Of a stretch of 22,021 bases of DNA, positions 1-9,666 are shown piece by piece. Under the pieces are notes generated by a model, which was not told where the DNA came from, did no database searches, and was given only the letters and a program-made list of their open reading frames with translations. Positions within the stretch are counted from its first letter, which is position 1, and every line of letters begins with the position of its first letter. Location of the stretch: NCBI GenBank assembly GCA_000226015.1, contig JH153913.1, positions 192,439 through 214,459 on the forward strand, in the 5' to 3' direction. A program made the position numbers and the translations under genes. The stretch is from Mnemiopsis leidyi. Lineage: Eukaryota > Ctenophora > Tentaculata > Lobata > Bolinopsidae.

Positions 1-200
<200 letters not shown>

Positions 201-712
201 TAGGCAGGCAGGCACACTTACACTACATATCATATTGACTTCCAAGACACAGTCACTACACTATACGTCAATAGCACGAGGCTAAGACACGCCCTGTCAA
301 ACTGTATTCCCTCACATATCACAGAGAGGTCAGAGTATCACGTTACAGATGTAGCAACACACGTAACACAGTAACACAGTGTGTACTGATACTATAGCTA
401 TCAGTACACACAAAAACTTGATTTAATAAGAACATAGCACTATAGCTAGGCATTATAGCTAGGCACTATAGCTAGCACGATGCTCAAAGCAATGAGCGGT
501 ATAGTTTGGTAAGGTATGGATTTTAAAGCGTTCATTTTTTATGCTGGATCGCTGATAATGATTAATGAACAGAATGGAGAATTGAGTTCACAACACGAAC
601 AAAAAACGACACATTCGTAAAATGTACACAACTCTAAATTTGAAAAAACAACTCTAAATTTAAAAAAACAACATCATGTATAATGCATAATGTAGAGTGT
701 ACAAGTACTCAC
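201..712 (-). other. Probable intron 2 of ATG12, running off the left edge
   Basis: Non-coding AT-rich DNA following the GTGAGT donor of ATG12 exon 2. I see no candidate third exon for the ubiquitin fold here. It holds a short tandem run with a 15-bp unit containing CTATAGCTAGGCA (about 437–475) and a duplicated segment containing ACTCTAAATTT (about 630–660). Confidence 0.5.
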
Positions 713-1356
713 GTTATATTTCTGTTTCTGCAGTATTGGTGCGTTCCCGACATTCCTCAAAACTACCGCTATCTTCTCGGATGATACAGCCGGAGCCTTC
801 TGTAAGTTCAACAGTATCAGAGATTTGGAAATTTTCACATTTTTGTCATACTTTTGAGTTTTGATAATGCAGTTAAATATTGAGCAAAAATTTGATTAAA
901 TAAGAACTTAGTAAGTACAAATCAGTACATTAAAGTAAAACAATAGATTGAGTATGTGATAAAAGTGTGCATACACTGTATATATACAGTATATACGGTA
1001 TAGAGTATCACACATAGACTAAAACAGATGATCTATGTACACGACAAAGCACTGTCTTCATGGATATCCGGGTCCGGCTGTATCATGTTACAAGTGACAG
1101 TAGAAGAATTGCTATTTTCAGATTTCCAGCACTATATGGAAGAGTTTATATTTAGAGCGCGTATATCGTACGTGTACCCATTATTAAATTAATCGGACAA
1201 ATATGCGCACGTAATTAACTGAAATACTTACACAAATATGCGCATGTAATTTACGGAAATATAAATTACACGTAATTGTGATTATAATCTGAGGTTACCT
1301 ACCTTTTTTGAAGTTTCACTGGCAGTTTCATCTTGTTTGCCGTTCTCTTCTACCAT
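713..1356 (-). CDS. ATG12: ATG12 ubiquitin-like autophagy protein, N-terminal part (exons 1–2)
   Basis: ATG12 is the ubiquitin-like modifier conjugated to ATG5 in autophagosome formation in the cytosol. Two minus-strand exons are seen. Exon 1 is 1356–1303 (18 codons, from the ATG to an AAG|GTAGGT donor). Exon 2 is 799–713 (29 codons, acceptor AACTTACAG, donor AAC|GTGAGT). Both junctions are phase 0, giving 47 residues. The exon 2 peptide reads EKIAVVLRNVGNAPILQKQK, the first beta strand and turn of the ATG12 fold, whose family pattern is a K-I/V-x-V-x-L-(R/K)-x-(T/V)-G-(D/N)-(A/T)-P-I block. The first 25 or so residues are the variable hydrophilic tail usual before that fold. The rest of the protein, including the C-terminal Gly used for conjugation, is outside the window. 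The mirror-image plus-strand reading of exon 2 also has splice-like ends but no family match. Confidence 0.82.
800..1302 (-). other. ATG12 intron 1
   Basis: 503-bp phase-0 intron, GTAGGT to TTACAG on the minus strand. It contains a palindromic ACTGTATATATACAGT near 974–990 and a loosely duplicated AAATATGCGCA(C/T)GTAAT unit (about 1199–1255). No coding potential seen. Confidence 0.6.
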
Positions 1357-2521
1357 TATTCACCTACTGAGACAAGTATTAAAAAACTTGCGTTCTTTGG
1401 GAGAAACTTTTGTACTGTGACAGAAAGATGTGTACTGTGACAGAAACTTTCCTACTGTGAAGAAACTTAAATCGATCAACTAGTTTATGTAGATTTTTAT
1501 TTCACTGATTAGTTAATTTGGTATTCTTGTTTAGAAGCTGTAATGGTAAAAGTTTCGCGATATACAAACCGAAATCATATCCGATCCTTGATTTGTCAGG
1601 CGTTTTGAATTTTGATACTAGAAATACCGAAGATTGTCTAGAATTTCTATTTCAATTGCAATACGACATCATCTGTCACCCTACAGTCTTAAACATCCTC
1701 CCCAAACGTCAAAATGTCAGTTAAAGTAATTCCTAATTAGTAACAACAGTTACATGATGACGTTGAGAATAGTTGTCCCCTTTCTACAACATGTACCTAC
1801 TAACTTAACAATACGCAGAATGACTGGAGAATATTTAAAACTTCGGACCCGGCAGAAAGAAGTATGTGGCCCGGCGAATACCACCTTGTACAATTCAAAC
1901 TATGTAGAGTATCTCAATTACAGCTGCTGGTGACTAGTTTGGTGTCCCGGAAGGAAAAGGAATGTCGTCATGGTGATTACTTGTCGTCATGGTAATTACT
2001 TGATTAGTGTGATTAACTGAGGGGGAGAAGAAAGTGGCGTTGCTTGTGAGTTGAGGTATGTAGTTGGAGTTGGGTCGGCGTTTTATTGGTAGGGTTGGAA
2101 TTAAAAGAAATTTCTACATCTGATCTTTCTTCCTTAGTTATTTTTTTGGATTTGACAAATTGTGTGTAAAGTGAAACTAAAAATGTATTCAGGCATACTC
2201 ATAGAGTCAAATAAATTCAAAAAATACATTATCATCTAAATACATGAATCCTATGAAATAAATTATAAAATTTTCAATTCAACTGATTCTGACTAATATG
2301 CACCGAGTTGGTTTCTCTTAACCAACGTGTGCAACCTTAAAAGTTTCTACAGACTTTCCCGAAGACAGTTGCAGGGTAAAACCGTTATATTGGCTGCAAC
2401 TTGCAGCTTATATAACAGCTACAAGTTAAGAAGTTTTCATCCTCAATACCTATAAAAAATTGGATAAAACTTAAGTGTACAAATCCCACAATTAAAGTAC
2501 ATTTTAACTAAAGGAGCGATA
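1357..2521. other. Intergenic region between the KH-like gene and ATG12
   Basis: About 1.2 kb between the stop of the KH-like gene and the ATG12 start; it must hold the 3' UTR of one and the promoter of the other. Visible are a 24-bp imperfect tandem unit with TACTGTGACAGAAA (about 1411–1460) and a two-copy 19-bp tandem repeat at 1963–2000. A minus-strand AATAAA at 2087–2082, 435 bases after the KH-like stop codon, is a possible poly(A) signal. The 68-codon plus-strand reading frame at 1518 has no recognisable features. Confidence 0.5.
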
Positions 2522-5450
2522 CTAAAAGCGGAAATCCCCGTGAGTGTTCCAACGATGAAATTCCTGTCTATCACAGGGCAACCATGCTGGAGTACCAGTA
2601 CCAGTACCAGTACCAGTACCAGTACCAGTACCAGTACCAGTACCAGTACCAGTACCAGTACCAGTACCAGTACCAGTACCAGTACTAAAACCACCATCTG
2701 AGTGTTCTACATTGTAACCGTGACCGGATGTATCATGGTATGTACCGTGGTATGTACCACGACATGTACCCTGGTATGTAGAGTGATGTTGTCTATATCG
2801 AGGAGATGGAATGTAGTAAAAGAGAGAAGGTAATGTTTCAGCCTGAGAAGATGTTACTATTTCCTCCAATAGCTGCCTGAAAAAGTATGTTGTAAATAAT
2901 AATTAGGTGCTAGGTATCTTGCGGGGGTTGTGTCCTTCCATACAGCTCAAACTAGGTAGTTGACTAATTGATAAAAAATCACAAAAGTGGATAAGTTGAT
3001 AAGTTGAAAAATGAAAAAAGAAACAAAAAAAAACCTCAGGCTGAAGAGCTACGACTATAGAGCTATTGACTATAGAGCTATATATAGCTCTATAGTCTAC
3101 TATGTATACTATAGAACTATAGTCTACTATGTATAGTAGAAGTGCACCCTACCTCAACCCGTTTTTCATCTGTTTCTCATGTCCAGTAACACTGATAACA
3201 CACTCTCCTTGCACTGCACTGTCATCTAACTGCACCCACACTCCATTGTTTTCTTCTATGTGTCGTACTACACGTTTTCCTTTCCGGTGTCGTAGTAGCT
3301 GGGTAGTGTTAGAAGATTTAGGGGAGATTGGAGAAATTTTAGAAGATTTAGGGAAGATTTAGAGAGGAATCAAGAAGTTTTGATATAAGATTGGAGAAGA
3401 TTGGAAAAGATTTAGGGACGATTGGGAAAGTTTGAGAAGATTTAGGGAAGATTTATAGGGGAATGAAGAAGTTTTAGAAGATTGGAGAAGATTGAAGAAG
3501 ATTTAGGGAAGATGAAGGAAAGATTGGAGATGAAATATAAGTCACACAGGTAATAATAGATCGATTTCAATATTGAGTTTATTATCACGGCCTTAGGCAG
3601 CCACTATCAATTTAAAGAAAAAACTGTGAATTTTATAACAAATTGTCGGTTCTTACTGGTCAATGACAAAAGATCACGTGTTGACTGTTGCGGAATTAAG
3701 CTAACCTCAGTAGTTATCATGGCGGGTAGAACTAGAAACATCATTTCTTCTCTTGTCTTCCTGTTCCGTCCTCGTTCGCAATGCTTGCGGAGGTCATCTG
3801 CTATCAGGACAAGACATTCCAGAACCTGAACAGTTTTGATAAGTCTCATACTCTGTATTGATTTTAACTTATTTCTGCCACGGTAGAAAGATCTCATCAA
3901 AGAATGTAGATCTGAAGTCCGTGCCAAAAAGCCGTTTGATGCAGTGATTGTTTAAACTCGAAAAATCATTTGATTGGTTAGAACTGAAAATTAAGCTACG
4001 TGATTGGTTGAAAATAGTCCCTCTTTGCAGTCTGCACCTGTTTTGGATCACCCTTCATGTAGACTTGACACTCGTTGTAAACTGGATAATGATTTCTTGT
4101 AAATCGCAGTATACGCAACCTGTAGAATAGGGACACTATTTAGAGTTTACTAATTGTTACATCTATCGTACGGTGGTAAATTTGTTGACTTCAGAAACAG
4201 AAACCCCTACTTTCTTTCATACTTTAATGGCTGTGGATAAGTACCAAACATCTCAGTTTGAGTAATCCATATCGTTAATTGTGTCATATCCGATAGTCAT
4301 AGACAACGGTATTCGTTAGTTCTGTCAAATAGTTACGGGTAATGCCGAATGCTTACCCGTTCTGCGTATAATATTCTTTTCCACGACGGGACATTATCTT
4401 GTTTACCTCTTCGGGTACCAGGACCTTCATTGCTATCTGGTACTTCAAGCCTGGGTATCATGATGATATTTCAGAAAAAGAAATAGAATATCAATCTATC
4501 AAAATACAAATATAGTCTGAACAAAATTTTAATTATTTGTTGAATTTTGAACGACACCATTAAGTCTAAGAACAAGTTCAACATTTAAAAGCTAAGTACC
4601 CGAGAAAGTATCAAGTCTGTCCTGGGCTGTAGCCACGTTACCAGAACTTGAAGTCACGTGATCAGATTCTGCACGTGCCCCAACATGGGACGTGGAAGTT
4701 GTTACTTCTCCCTCTGTAGAAATTACCTGAGAGATGGAGGATGAGTTACAATACCTTCCATAAGTGTGTGCCTATTGAAGTTCTACAAATTTTATCAAAT
4801 TACTGATAAAAACTTAAGCTTCACAATCAATTTCAGAAAATTATAAACAGATGTAAAAAGGGGAAAAATTATAAAACAAGCAGACCTACAGACGAAAGTC
4901 TAGGTGGCGACGCTTCTCTTCCCTTCTCTTCCTCCTCCTCCTGCTTCTTCTTTATCAGTGCCAGTCTCTGTCCTAAAGTCAACACTCTTCCGTTCTCTCC
5001 GAACTTAGGAATATTCGCCAGAGAGTACGACTTGAACACTGTTTGTGTGTTTGTTTGTGTGTTTGTTTGTGGGTTTGTTTGGGTGTTTGTTTGGGTGTTT
5101 GGATGTGTGTTTGTCTGTGTGTTTGGTTGTAGGTTTGTCTGTGTGTTTGTTTGTGCTGTACTGCTACTACCAGTATTTCGAATACTGCTTAGATTGCCAT
5201 AAACACTGGTAGTAGTACATGCCAATGAATCGTGTTGACGTTGTGAGATAACCGCGGAGTAAGGACCCTCAACTACAGTCCTACTGTAGTTATCCTCCCC
5301 AGAATATCCTGCTGCAGATAAGAAACATCCCTCTTCAACAGGTTCTTCCTTTATCGTGATTATCTCTACAGGACGATCTGTTGTGTCGTCTTCGCTTTCT
5401 TCTGGAGCCATCCTGGATAGACTAGTTGTGTTAGTTAGGACATGAGACAT
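2522..5450 (-). CDS. Two-KH-like-domain protein with TNTQ and Thr-Gly repeats (7 exons)
   Basis: Exons on the minus strand: 5450–4890, 4726–4600, 4450–4357, 4119–4052, 3911–3706, 3298–3153, 2876–2522. All six junctions agree in phase and sum to 519 codons including the stop. Residues 1–187 are low complexity: an acidic start with a sumoylation-type IKEE (33–36), a Thr-Asn-Thr-Gln run, then a basic/glutamate-rich helix. Residues about 233–322 (MKVLVPEEVNKIMSRRGKEY) and 339–411 (LLRHRKGKRVVRHIEENNG, then ECVISVTGHEKQM) follow the KH pattern beta–helix–GXXG loop–helix–beta–beta–helix, but the loops read SRRG and RKGK instead of intact GXXG, so nucleic-acid binding may be weakened. The tail is Tyr/His/Gly/Thr-rich, then about 16 Thr-Gly pairs, then a stop. 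An in-frame TAA sits just upstream of the 5450 ATG; Met at 5408 is an alternative start. RNA binding is inferred from the fold pattern; I recognise no named orthologue. Confidence 0.62.
2591..2685. repeat. Coding hexanucleotide repeat (AGTACC)n
   Basis: About 16 nearly perfect copies of a 6-bp unit inside the last exon of the KH-like gene. On the minus strand it reads GGTACT and encodes alternating Gly-Thr. Being a multiple of three, length changes would alter only the dipeptide tract length. Confidence 0.93.
3000..3140. repeat. AT-rich palindromic repeats in KH-like gene intron 6
   Basis: Repeated CTATAG-based words. A perfect 30-bp palindrome spans 3068–3097 (half-site GACTATAGAGCTATA). 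The motif is echoed at 3098–3140 (TCTACTATGTATA twice). The intron is 3152–2877. Confidence 0.85.
3300..3530. repeat. Purine-rich minisatellite filling KH-like gene intron 5
   Basis: Degenerate tandem words built on GAAGATTTAGGGAAGATTGGA over about 230 bp. On the coding (minus) strand it is a long pyrimidine-rich block ending immediately before the AG acceptor of the exon that starts at 3298. Confidence 0.85.
5038..5160. repeat. Coding TTTGTTTGTGTG-type minisatellite
   Basis: Imperfect 12-bp repeats within the first coding exon of the KH-like gene; on the minus strand they encode Thr-Asn-Thr-Gln and variants (Pro-Asn-Thr-Gln, Asn-Leu-Gln). The interruptions suggest an older array than the Thr-Gly tract. 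Confidence 0.9.
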
Positions 5451-5875
5451 AGCTTACACTCTCACAGAACTTCGTGCAGCCTATCTATTATTTCATAGTT
5501 TACTGAAATCGAACTTAAAATGACTTATTTTACTGGCATTGATTTTTTGTGAGTCTGTAAATTATATGTCACCATTTCATTGACCGCCTAATATAATGGT
5601 CAGAAGCAGTCGTATCAGTTATAATTCATGTCATGTACATTGCAGATGTATATGTGGTCCACATCAATTAGAAAGTCGAAATGCCAAAGCCAAAAATTCC
5701 ATCCTAGTACTTAAATAGCAAGTTATTACCCATTCTGTCACAATAAAACTGATGAATTATGTCAAAACTTAATAATCAATATTTACACAAGTTTGCAAAA
5801 AGATTATTGTAGGTAATATAATGCAACAGAGAATGTATCATGATGCATCATTATCACATTTCAGCACAGAAAATA

Positions 5876-5956
5876 CCATCAAGATTATCATCTCTCTTTC
5901 CGCTTTCTTTAAAAACCATTAAGAATTATCATCTTTCTTTCCGCTTTCTTTAAAAA
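5876..5956. repeat. Two-copy 40-bp tandem duplication
   Basis: Copies at 5876–5915 and 5916–5956 share TTTCCGCTTTCTTTAAAAA and the preceding ATTATCATCT; they differ by a few substitutions and small indels. Confidence 0.85.
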
Positions 5957-7366
5957 ACTTTATAATGCGTCTCCTACTCACACATTCTACCAAACACAGA
6001 TCTAAAATATGGTCCAAGAACGATATCGTGTAGGACGCATACCAGCCTTAATCTACAAATTCGATATAAATTCGGAACAAAAAATTAAACTTGCAAAACT
6101 AGGAAAAAACAGTTCTAACGCACGGTATTACAATTACAAGATCGGCATTCTTGTATAATCAATTTGTTGCATGGCGTGTAGGCGAGAATTAACCAATTTA
6201 TACCGTGTATTGTTTAATCTTTTACCACTTTTAGGTTTTAGTGATACCAAAAAAGTCCAGCGAAAACTGCTCGCATTCCTCATGCCATGCCAGAAATTTT
6301 AATCTAATAGAATACCAAAATTAGTATATCTTAACAAATTTCTGTATAAAACAGAGTAGAAATAATGTTCAATAAATTTTCGTATCTTAACCCACACTAC
6401 AATAATAATAGTTTTAAATTAGAATTTGTCGTCAACAACTTAGGCGGCCCATGTATCAAATCAAGCTCACAAGGCACGAATTTATTGAATCTTTAATTTA
6501 AAAAAGCAGAAGAGTGTTTGAATCATTCAAAATTTTACAGAAAACGCTACAGTAGGGGCGGTGTTGTAAATTCCTTCTGACATTTAAGTAAGTGCAATGC
6601 ACATGCATGTTGCAATGATCGGGCTAGTTCGTATCACTGTAGTTATGAAAAAAATGCAGGTTGCTATCACAAGTTGCAATCCCCGTATGTTAGGGGTCTG
6701 GACGTTCAAAATGGTCAGACCTAGCTTCTCTGTCACGTGTCAAAAATAATTTGCGACATCACCCCAAGAGTAACGTTCCTCATAAGTTTATTACAATCAT
6801 AATCATCGTTAACCTCAGTGAACACACGAGAACTACAAATCGTAGAATTTTGCTTGCCCACCTTCTCCTTCGTAAAAACAACAAAGCTTAAATTTACAAC
6901 ATAATCATCCAATATTACGGTACCTTACTGGTACTTTAGTAATCAATTTAAATGCATAAAAAATGTACCTTTGTTCATTGACACAGATGATCTCCGAAAA
7001 TGTATTATAGTGCGTTGGTTTCAAGAAATTTCCTTGCACGGTAAAAATATGTCGTATAAATTCCAGAAACAGTAAGACAGAAGAGAGAAAGAATGACCTA
7101 CTTCTTAACTCTACAGAATAATATGATTTCAGAATCTCTGAATTTCAGTGTACATCAACGACAACATTCAACTCTCAAAGTCTCAATATACGTGTTGCAG
7201 TGAGGACATCTTTATAAATCTGTTCAAGATGAGGATGCAAACTGTTGTATGAGTTTATATCTGTAACGATCAATCGCAGCAAGTTTCCACACAGAGATTT
7301 GATAAGTTTTCAGTTTTCTTGTCCCAGTGAAAAGCTAAGAACTATAATATAACGTTTATGCGGTAT

Positions 7367-7569
7367 CACGTGTACACGTGGTATTAACATCCAATAAGAT
7401 CACAGACACAGTTCATCCAAAAGACATTCTACAGAAGGTTCACAACGACAGGGGTCTCCCGGGAGATGTTTAGATAATGACTATTTCATGCAGGGAGACC
7501 AGCTGTTAACGCCGTTGTGCTATCACGTGACATCATAATATCACGTGACATCATCATGACATCACGTGA
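7367..7569. promoter_or_regulatory. Cluster of CACGTG E-boxes, three of TCACGTGA type
   Basis: A perfect 14-bp palindrome CACGTGTACACGTG at 7367–7380 is followed by three TCACGTGA sites at 7523–7530, 7541–7548 and 7562–7569, each followed by CAT. TCACGTGA is the preferred core of MiT/TFE-type bHLH-ZIP factors. The cluster lies 3' of the Rap2-like stop codon. Regulatory function is inferred only from motif density. Confidence 0.4.
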
Positions 7570-7688
7570 CATAAATGACACACCAAACTAACGTCCACTG
7601 CTTGTTTTACAAGAACATGTTCATCTACTTGGCTCCTTCTCTCATACAGTAGTATATCTCTTAAAAACATTACAAAAGTTCCCAGCTC

Positions 7689-8258
7689 TCACAGAATGGT
7701 ACACTTGGACTTCTTTCCCCTGCGCCTGTGTCGCCCGTAACTCTGAATGGGAATTCTCTCCATCTCCCGAACCAGGGCCGTGAAGATGTCCTGAATTCCG
7801 ATCTCCTGTTTGGCAGAAGTCTCGAAAAATGGACATCCCCACTGTTTGGACAGCTCCTTCCCTTCCTGGTAGCTAGCTTCACGTTGGTCCTCCAGATCTT
7901 TCTTGTTTCCCGCCAAAACTATCGGTACTTCATCCACGTGCTTGATGTTCAGTATCGTGTCCTTGAGGGTTTGCGCATCGCGCAGGGAGTGGTAGTTGGC
8001 GATAGAGTAGACGATGAGGAAGCCTTGACCGTTCTGAATGTACAAGTCCCTCATGCTGACAAACTGTTCCGTTCCGGCAGTGTCCAGGATTTCTAGTGTA
8101 ATAGGAGTGTTGTCTATGTCCGTATCTTTCCGGTAGAAATCCTCGATTGTTGGGTCGTACTTCTCGACGAAGGTGCCGCAGCAGTATTGGACGGTCAGCG
8201 CGCTCTTCCCTACCCCGCCTGATCCCAGGACTACTATCTTGTACTCACGTCGAGGCAT
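7689..8258 (-). CDS. Rap2-like Ras-family small GTPase
   Basis: Membrane-anchored GTP/GDP switch of the Rap branch; in animals these act in cell adhesion, cytoskeletal and MAP4K signalling. The 189-residue frame has the P-loop GSGGVGKS (12–19), switch [12 protein letters not shown] (34–44), DTAGT (59–63), NKKD (118–121), ETSAK (146–150) and a polybasic tail ending in a CAAX box, CTIL (186–189), whose final Leu favours geranylgeranylation. Phe after the IED of switch I (position 41, human Rap2 Phe39) separates Rap2 from Rap1 (Ser), and Thr63 replaces the catalytic Gln of Ras as in all Raps. The Met at 8258 fits the family N-terminus. The frame stays open upstream to 8309, but CTCAATAG just before the ATG looks like a splice acceptor, so a 5' UTR intron is likely. 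The coding region itself has no intron. Closest subfamily is Rap2; the tail is diverged. Confidence 0.93.
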   Translation of the reverse strand: MPRREYKIVVLGSGGVGKSALTVQYCCGTFVEKYDPTIEDFYRKDTDIDNTPITLEILDTAGTEQFVSMRDLYIQNGQGFLIVYSIANYHSLRDAQTLKDTILNIKHVDEVPIVLAGNKKDLEDQREASYQEGKELSKQWGCPFFETSAKQEIGIQDIFTALVREMERIPIQSYGRHRRRGKKSKCTIL

Positions 8259-8788
8259 CTTCCTATTGAGAAGTGAGTAGTTAGTGGTTGTTAACTTTGT
8301 TGTTAGCATGTAGTTGTTAGTGTTAGTTTAAGAATCTGGACCTGGATAAATGTTAATGAACAAAGAACTAGCGATGGAAATTGAAGTTGATGGCATTTGC
8401 ATTCTTAAACTTTAGATTTAAAATCAATATAATGATTCTTTGTTCAGGTAATGGCCTGTTTTTAAATATAAACATTCAGCACACCGAAGGTGAAACAGAA
8501 AAACTCAAGTTCAAATGAATTATATGGAGTCGGTTGATATGACATTAAGAACATGATATGATTTTATCCAACTTAAACATAGGATGAAAACAAAATATTG
8601 AATAGTACATCGTCTGATGTCATGTAAAAACATCATACATACTAAGACAAATATTATAGCTAACTTGCTTGTAATTGTCAAAAAATCAATCAACTCAATC
8701 AATTGAAAACAATGAGCACGATTTATCAACACAGAAAAATAAATTCTATTAGAAAATATTTTCTATCATAATATTAAAATATCTAAGT
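8259..8788. other. Rap2-like upstream region
   Basis: AT-rich DNA between the Rap2-like start and the SINE. It probably holds the 5' UTR, a possible 5' UTR intron and the promoter. I see no convincing coding exon; the 70-codon minus-strand frame at 8520–8732 has chance-like composition. Confidence 0.45.
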
Positions 8789-9067
8789 ATAGGGCCGGTA
8801 GCTCAATTGGTAGAGCACTCATCTAGACAATGCAGAGGTTGTCGGATCATACCCGACTCGGCACGGTGCCGGCCCATGAATTTTCTGAATTGACTATCGG
8901 TGGAAATCGTGTCCGTTCAAATATCTGCTCCGTACACATCATGTAGCTTGGTTGATCCTTCGGCCCACCCACAACATAACACACCCGTTAACAATCAGTG
9001 CACACCTCTGGGAGTCGAGCTTGCTCGAAATGAGGACCTGAAAAAGGCCCCCTCCCCACTTGAAACC
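8789..9067 (+). mobile_element. tRNA-derived SINE with 13-bp target-site duplication
   Basis: The 279-bp element is bounded by the perfect direct repeat AAAATATCTAAGT at 8776–8788 and 9068–9080. Its first 87 bases are tRNA-like: acceptor arms GGGCCGG (8792–8798) and CCGGCCC (8869–8875), a D arm with GCTC/GAGC and a good Pol III A box (TAGCTCAATTGG), and a T-stem GTCGG/CCGAC with a diverged loop (B box degraded). About 11 extra bases lie between T-arm and acceptor, so it is not a working tRNA. The remaining ~190 bp is an unrelated body with no poly(A) tail, ending CACTTGAAACC. Retroposition by a LINE is inferred from the target duplication. Confidence 0.78.
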
Positions 9068-9080
9068 AAAATATCTAAGT

Positions 9081-9476
9081 GCAAGTTTCATGAACAATTT
9101 GCCATCGTAAGCCGGGCATATACGGTAATAGGAAACAATGGCATTTTTATAAACATTTGCACCCTGTTTACTAAACTTTGCTTGGCAAAATTTCTGAATA
9201 AATTAACAAATTGAAATAGAAATAATTTAGTTAAACAGCTATTTGAGTCAATAATAAAAAACAATAAGTTAACAAGTTACTATAACAACAATAACTTCAG
9301 GTCTGATAAGACTTAATTAGTAAGTGATAGATATAAAATTGTCTAACTGTTAGTTATTCAACTGTGGTTATAATGATATCCCTACTCATTTAAGAAATTC
9401 GCGGCAAGCTGGAACCGTGTACTGTGTGCAGTTTCTGCGCAATATTCTGCGTCATATACAATTTCTATACATGCGC
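9081..9476. other. Intergenic region downstream of the TRIM-NHL gene
   Basis: AT-rich sequence between the SINE and the 23-bp repeat array. No gene, RNA or clear signal seen; it may include the TRIM-NHL 3' UTR end. Confidence 0.4.
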
Positions 9477-9612
9477 AACATTGCACACGTGCATTGCGCA
9501 ACATTGCACACGTGCATTGCTCAACATTGCACACGTGCATTGCGTTACATTGCACACGTGCATTGCGCAACATTGCACACGTGCATTGCGCAACATTGCA
9601 CATTGCACACCA
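9477..9612. repeat. 23-bp tandem array with CACGTG, just 3' of the TRIM-NHL stop
   Basis: Five full copies of TTGCACACGTGCATTGCGCA plus ACA (starts at 9481, 9504, 9527, 9550 and 9573) and a partial sixth. Each unit is close to self-complementary (TTGCGCAA…CACGTG), so adjacent copies can form hairpins. Located 55–190 bases after the TRIM-NHL stop codon, probably in its 3' UTR. Confidence 0.92.
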
Positions 9613-9666
9613 GACATTTCCCAAATATGTAGAAACAGCACAGTGATTAATTAACCGAGAATCTTC

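Larger units (their letters stand above)
5451..7688. other. Intergenic region between the Rap2-like and KH-like genes
   Basis: 2.2 kb without a gene I can support. It must include the Rap2-like 3' UTR and the KH-like promoter. A 40-bp direct duplication lies at 5876–5956. A minus-strand AATAAA at 6792–6787 is a remote poly(A) candidate. Inverted GGTCTCCC/GGGAGACC words flank 7452–7500, and the E-box cluster at 7367–7569 is listed separately. Confidence 0.5.

Noticed and set aside
722-800. Plus-strand exon with good-looking acceptor (TTTCTGCAG) and donor (GTAAGT)
   Set aside because: It is the mirror of the minus-strand ATG12 exon; two plus frames are open but neither resembles a protein family, whereas the minus reading does and joins an upstream ATG exon in phase.
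2443-2697. Minus-strand frame encoding a long Val-Leu repeat
   Set aside because: A shadow frame of the GGTACT repeat; the frame giving Thr-Gly is continuous with the KH-like exons.
6009-6158. 49-codon plus-strand frame starting MVQERYRVGRIPALIYKFDI
   Set aside because: Too short, unrecognised, and with no supporting splice or regulatory signals.
7728-8096. 122-codon plus-strand frame
   Set aside because: Antisense shadow of the Rap2-like coding region.
8792-8875. Functional tRNA gene
   Set aside because: Degraded B box, a mismatched anticodon stem, and extra bases before the acceptor 3' strand; the flanking 13-bp direct repeat shows it is the head of a SINE.
9382-9654. Cys-rich frames on both strands
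   Set aside because: Produced by translating the 23-bp tandem array; every frame of such an array tends to be open.
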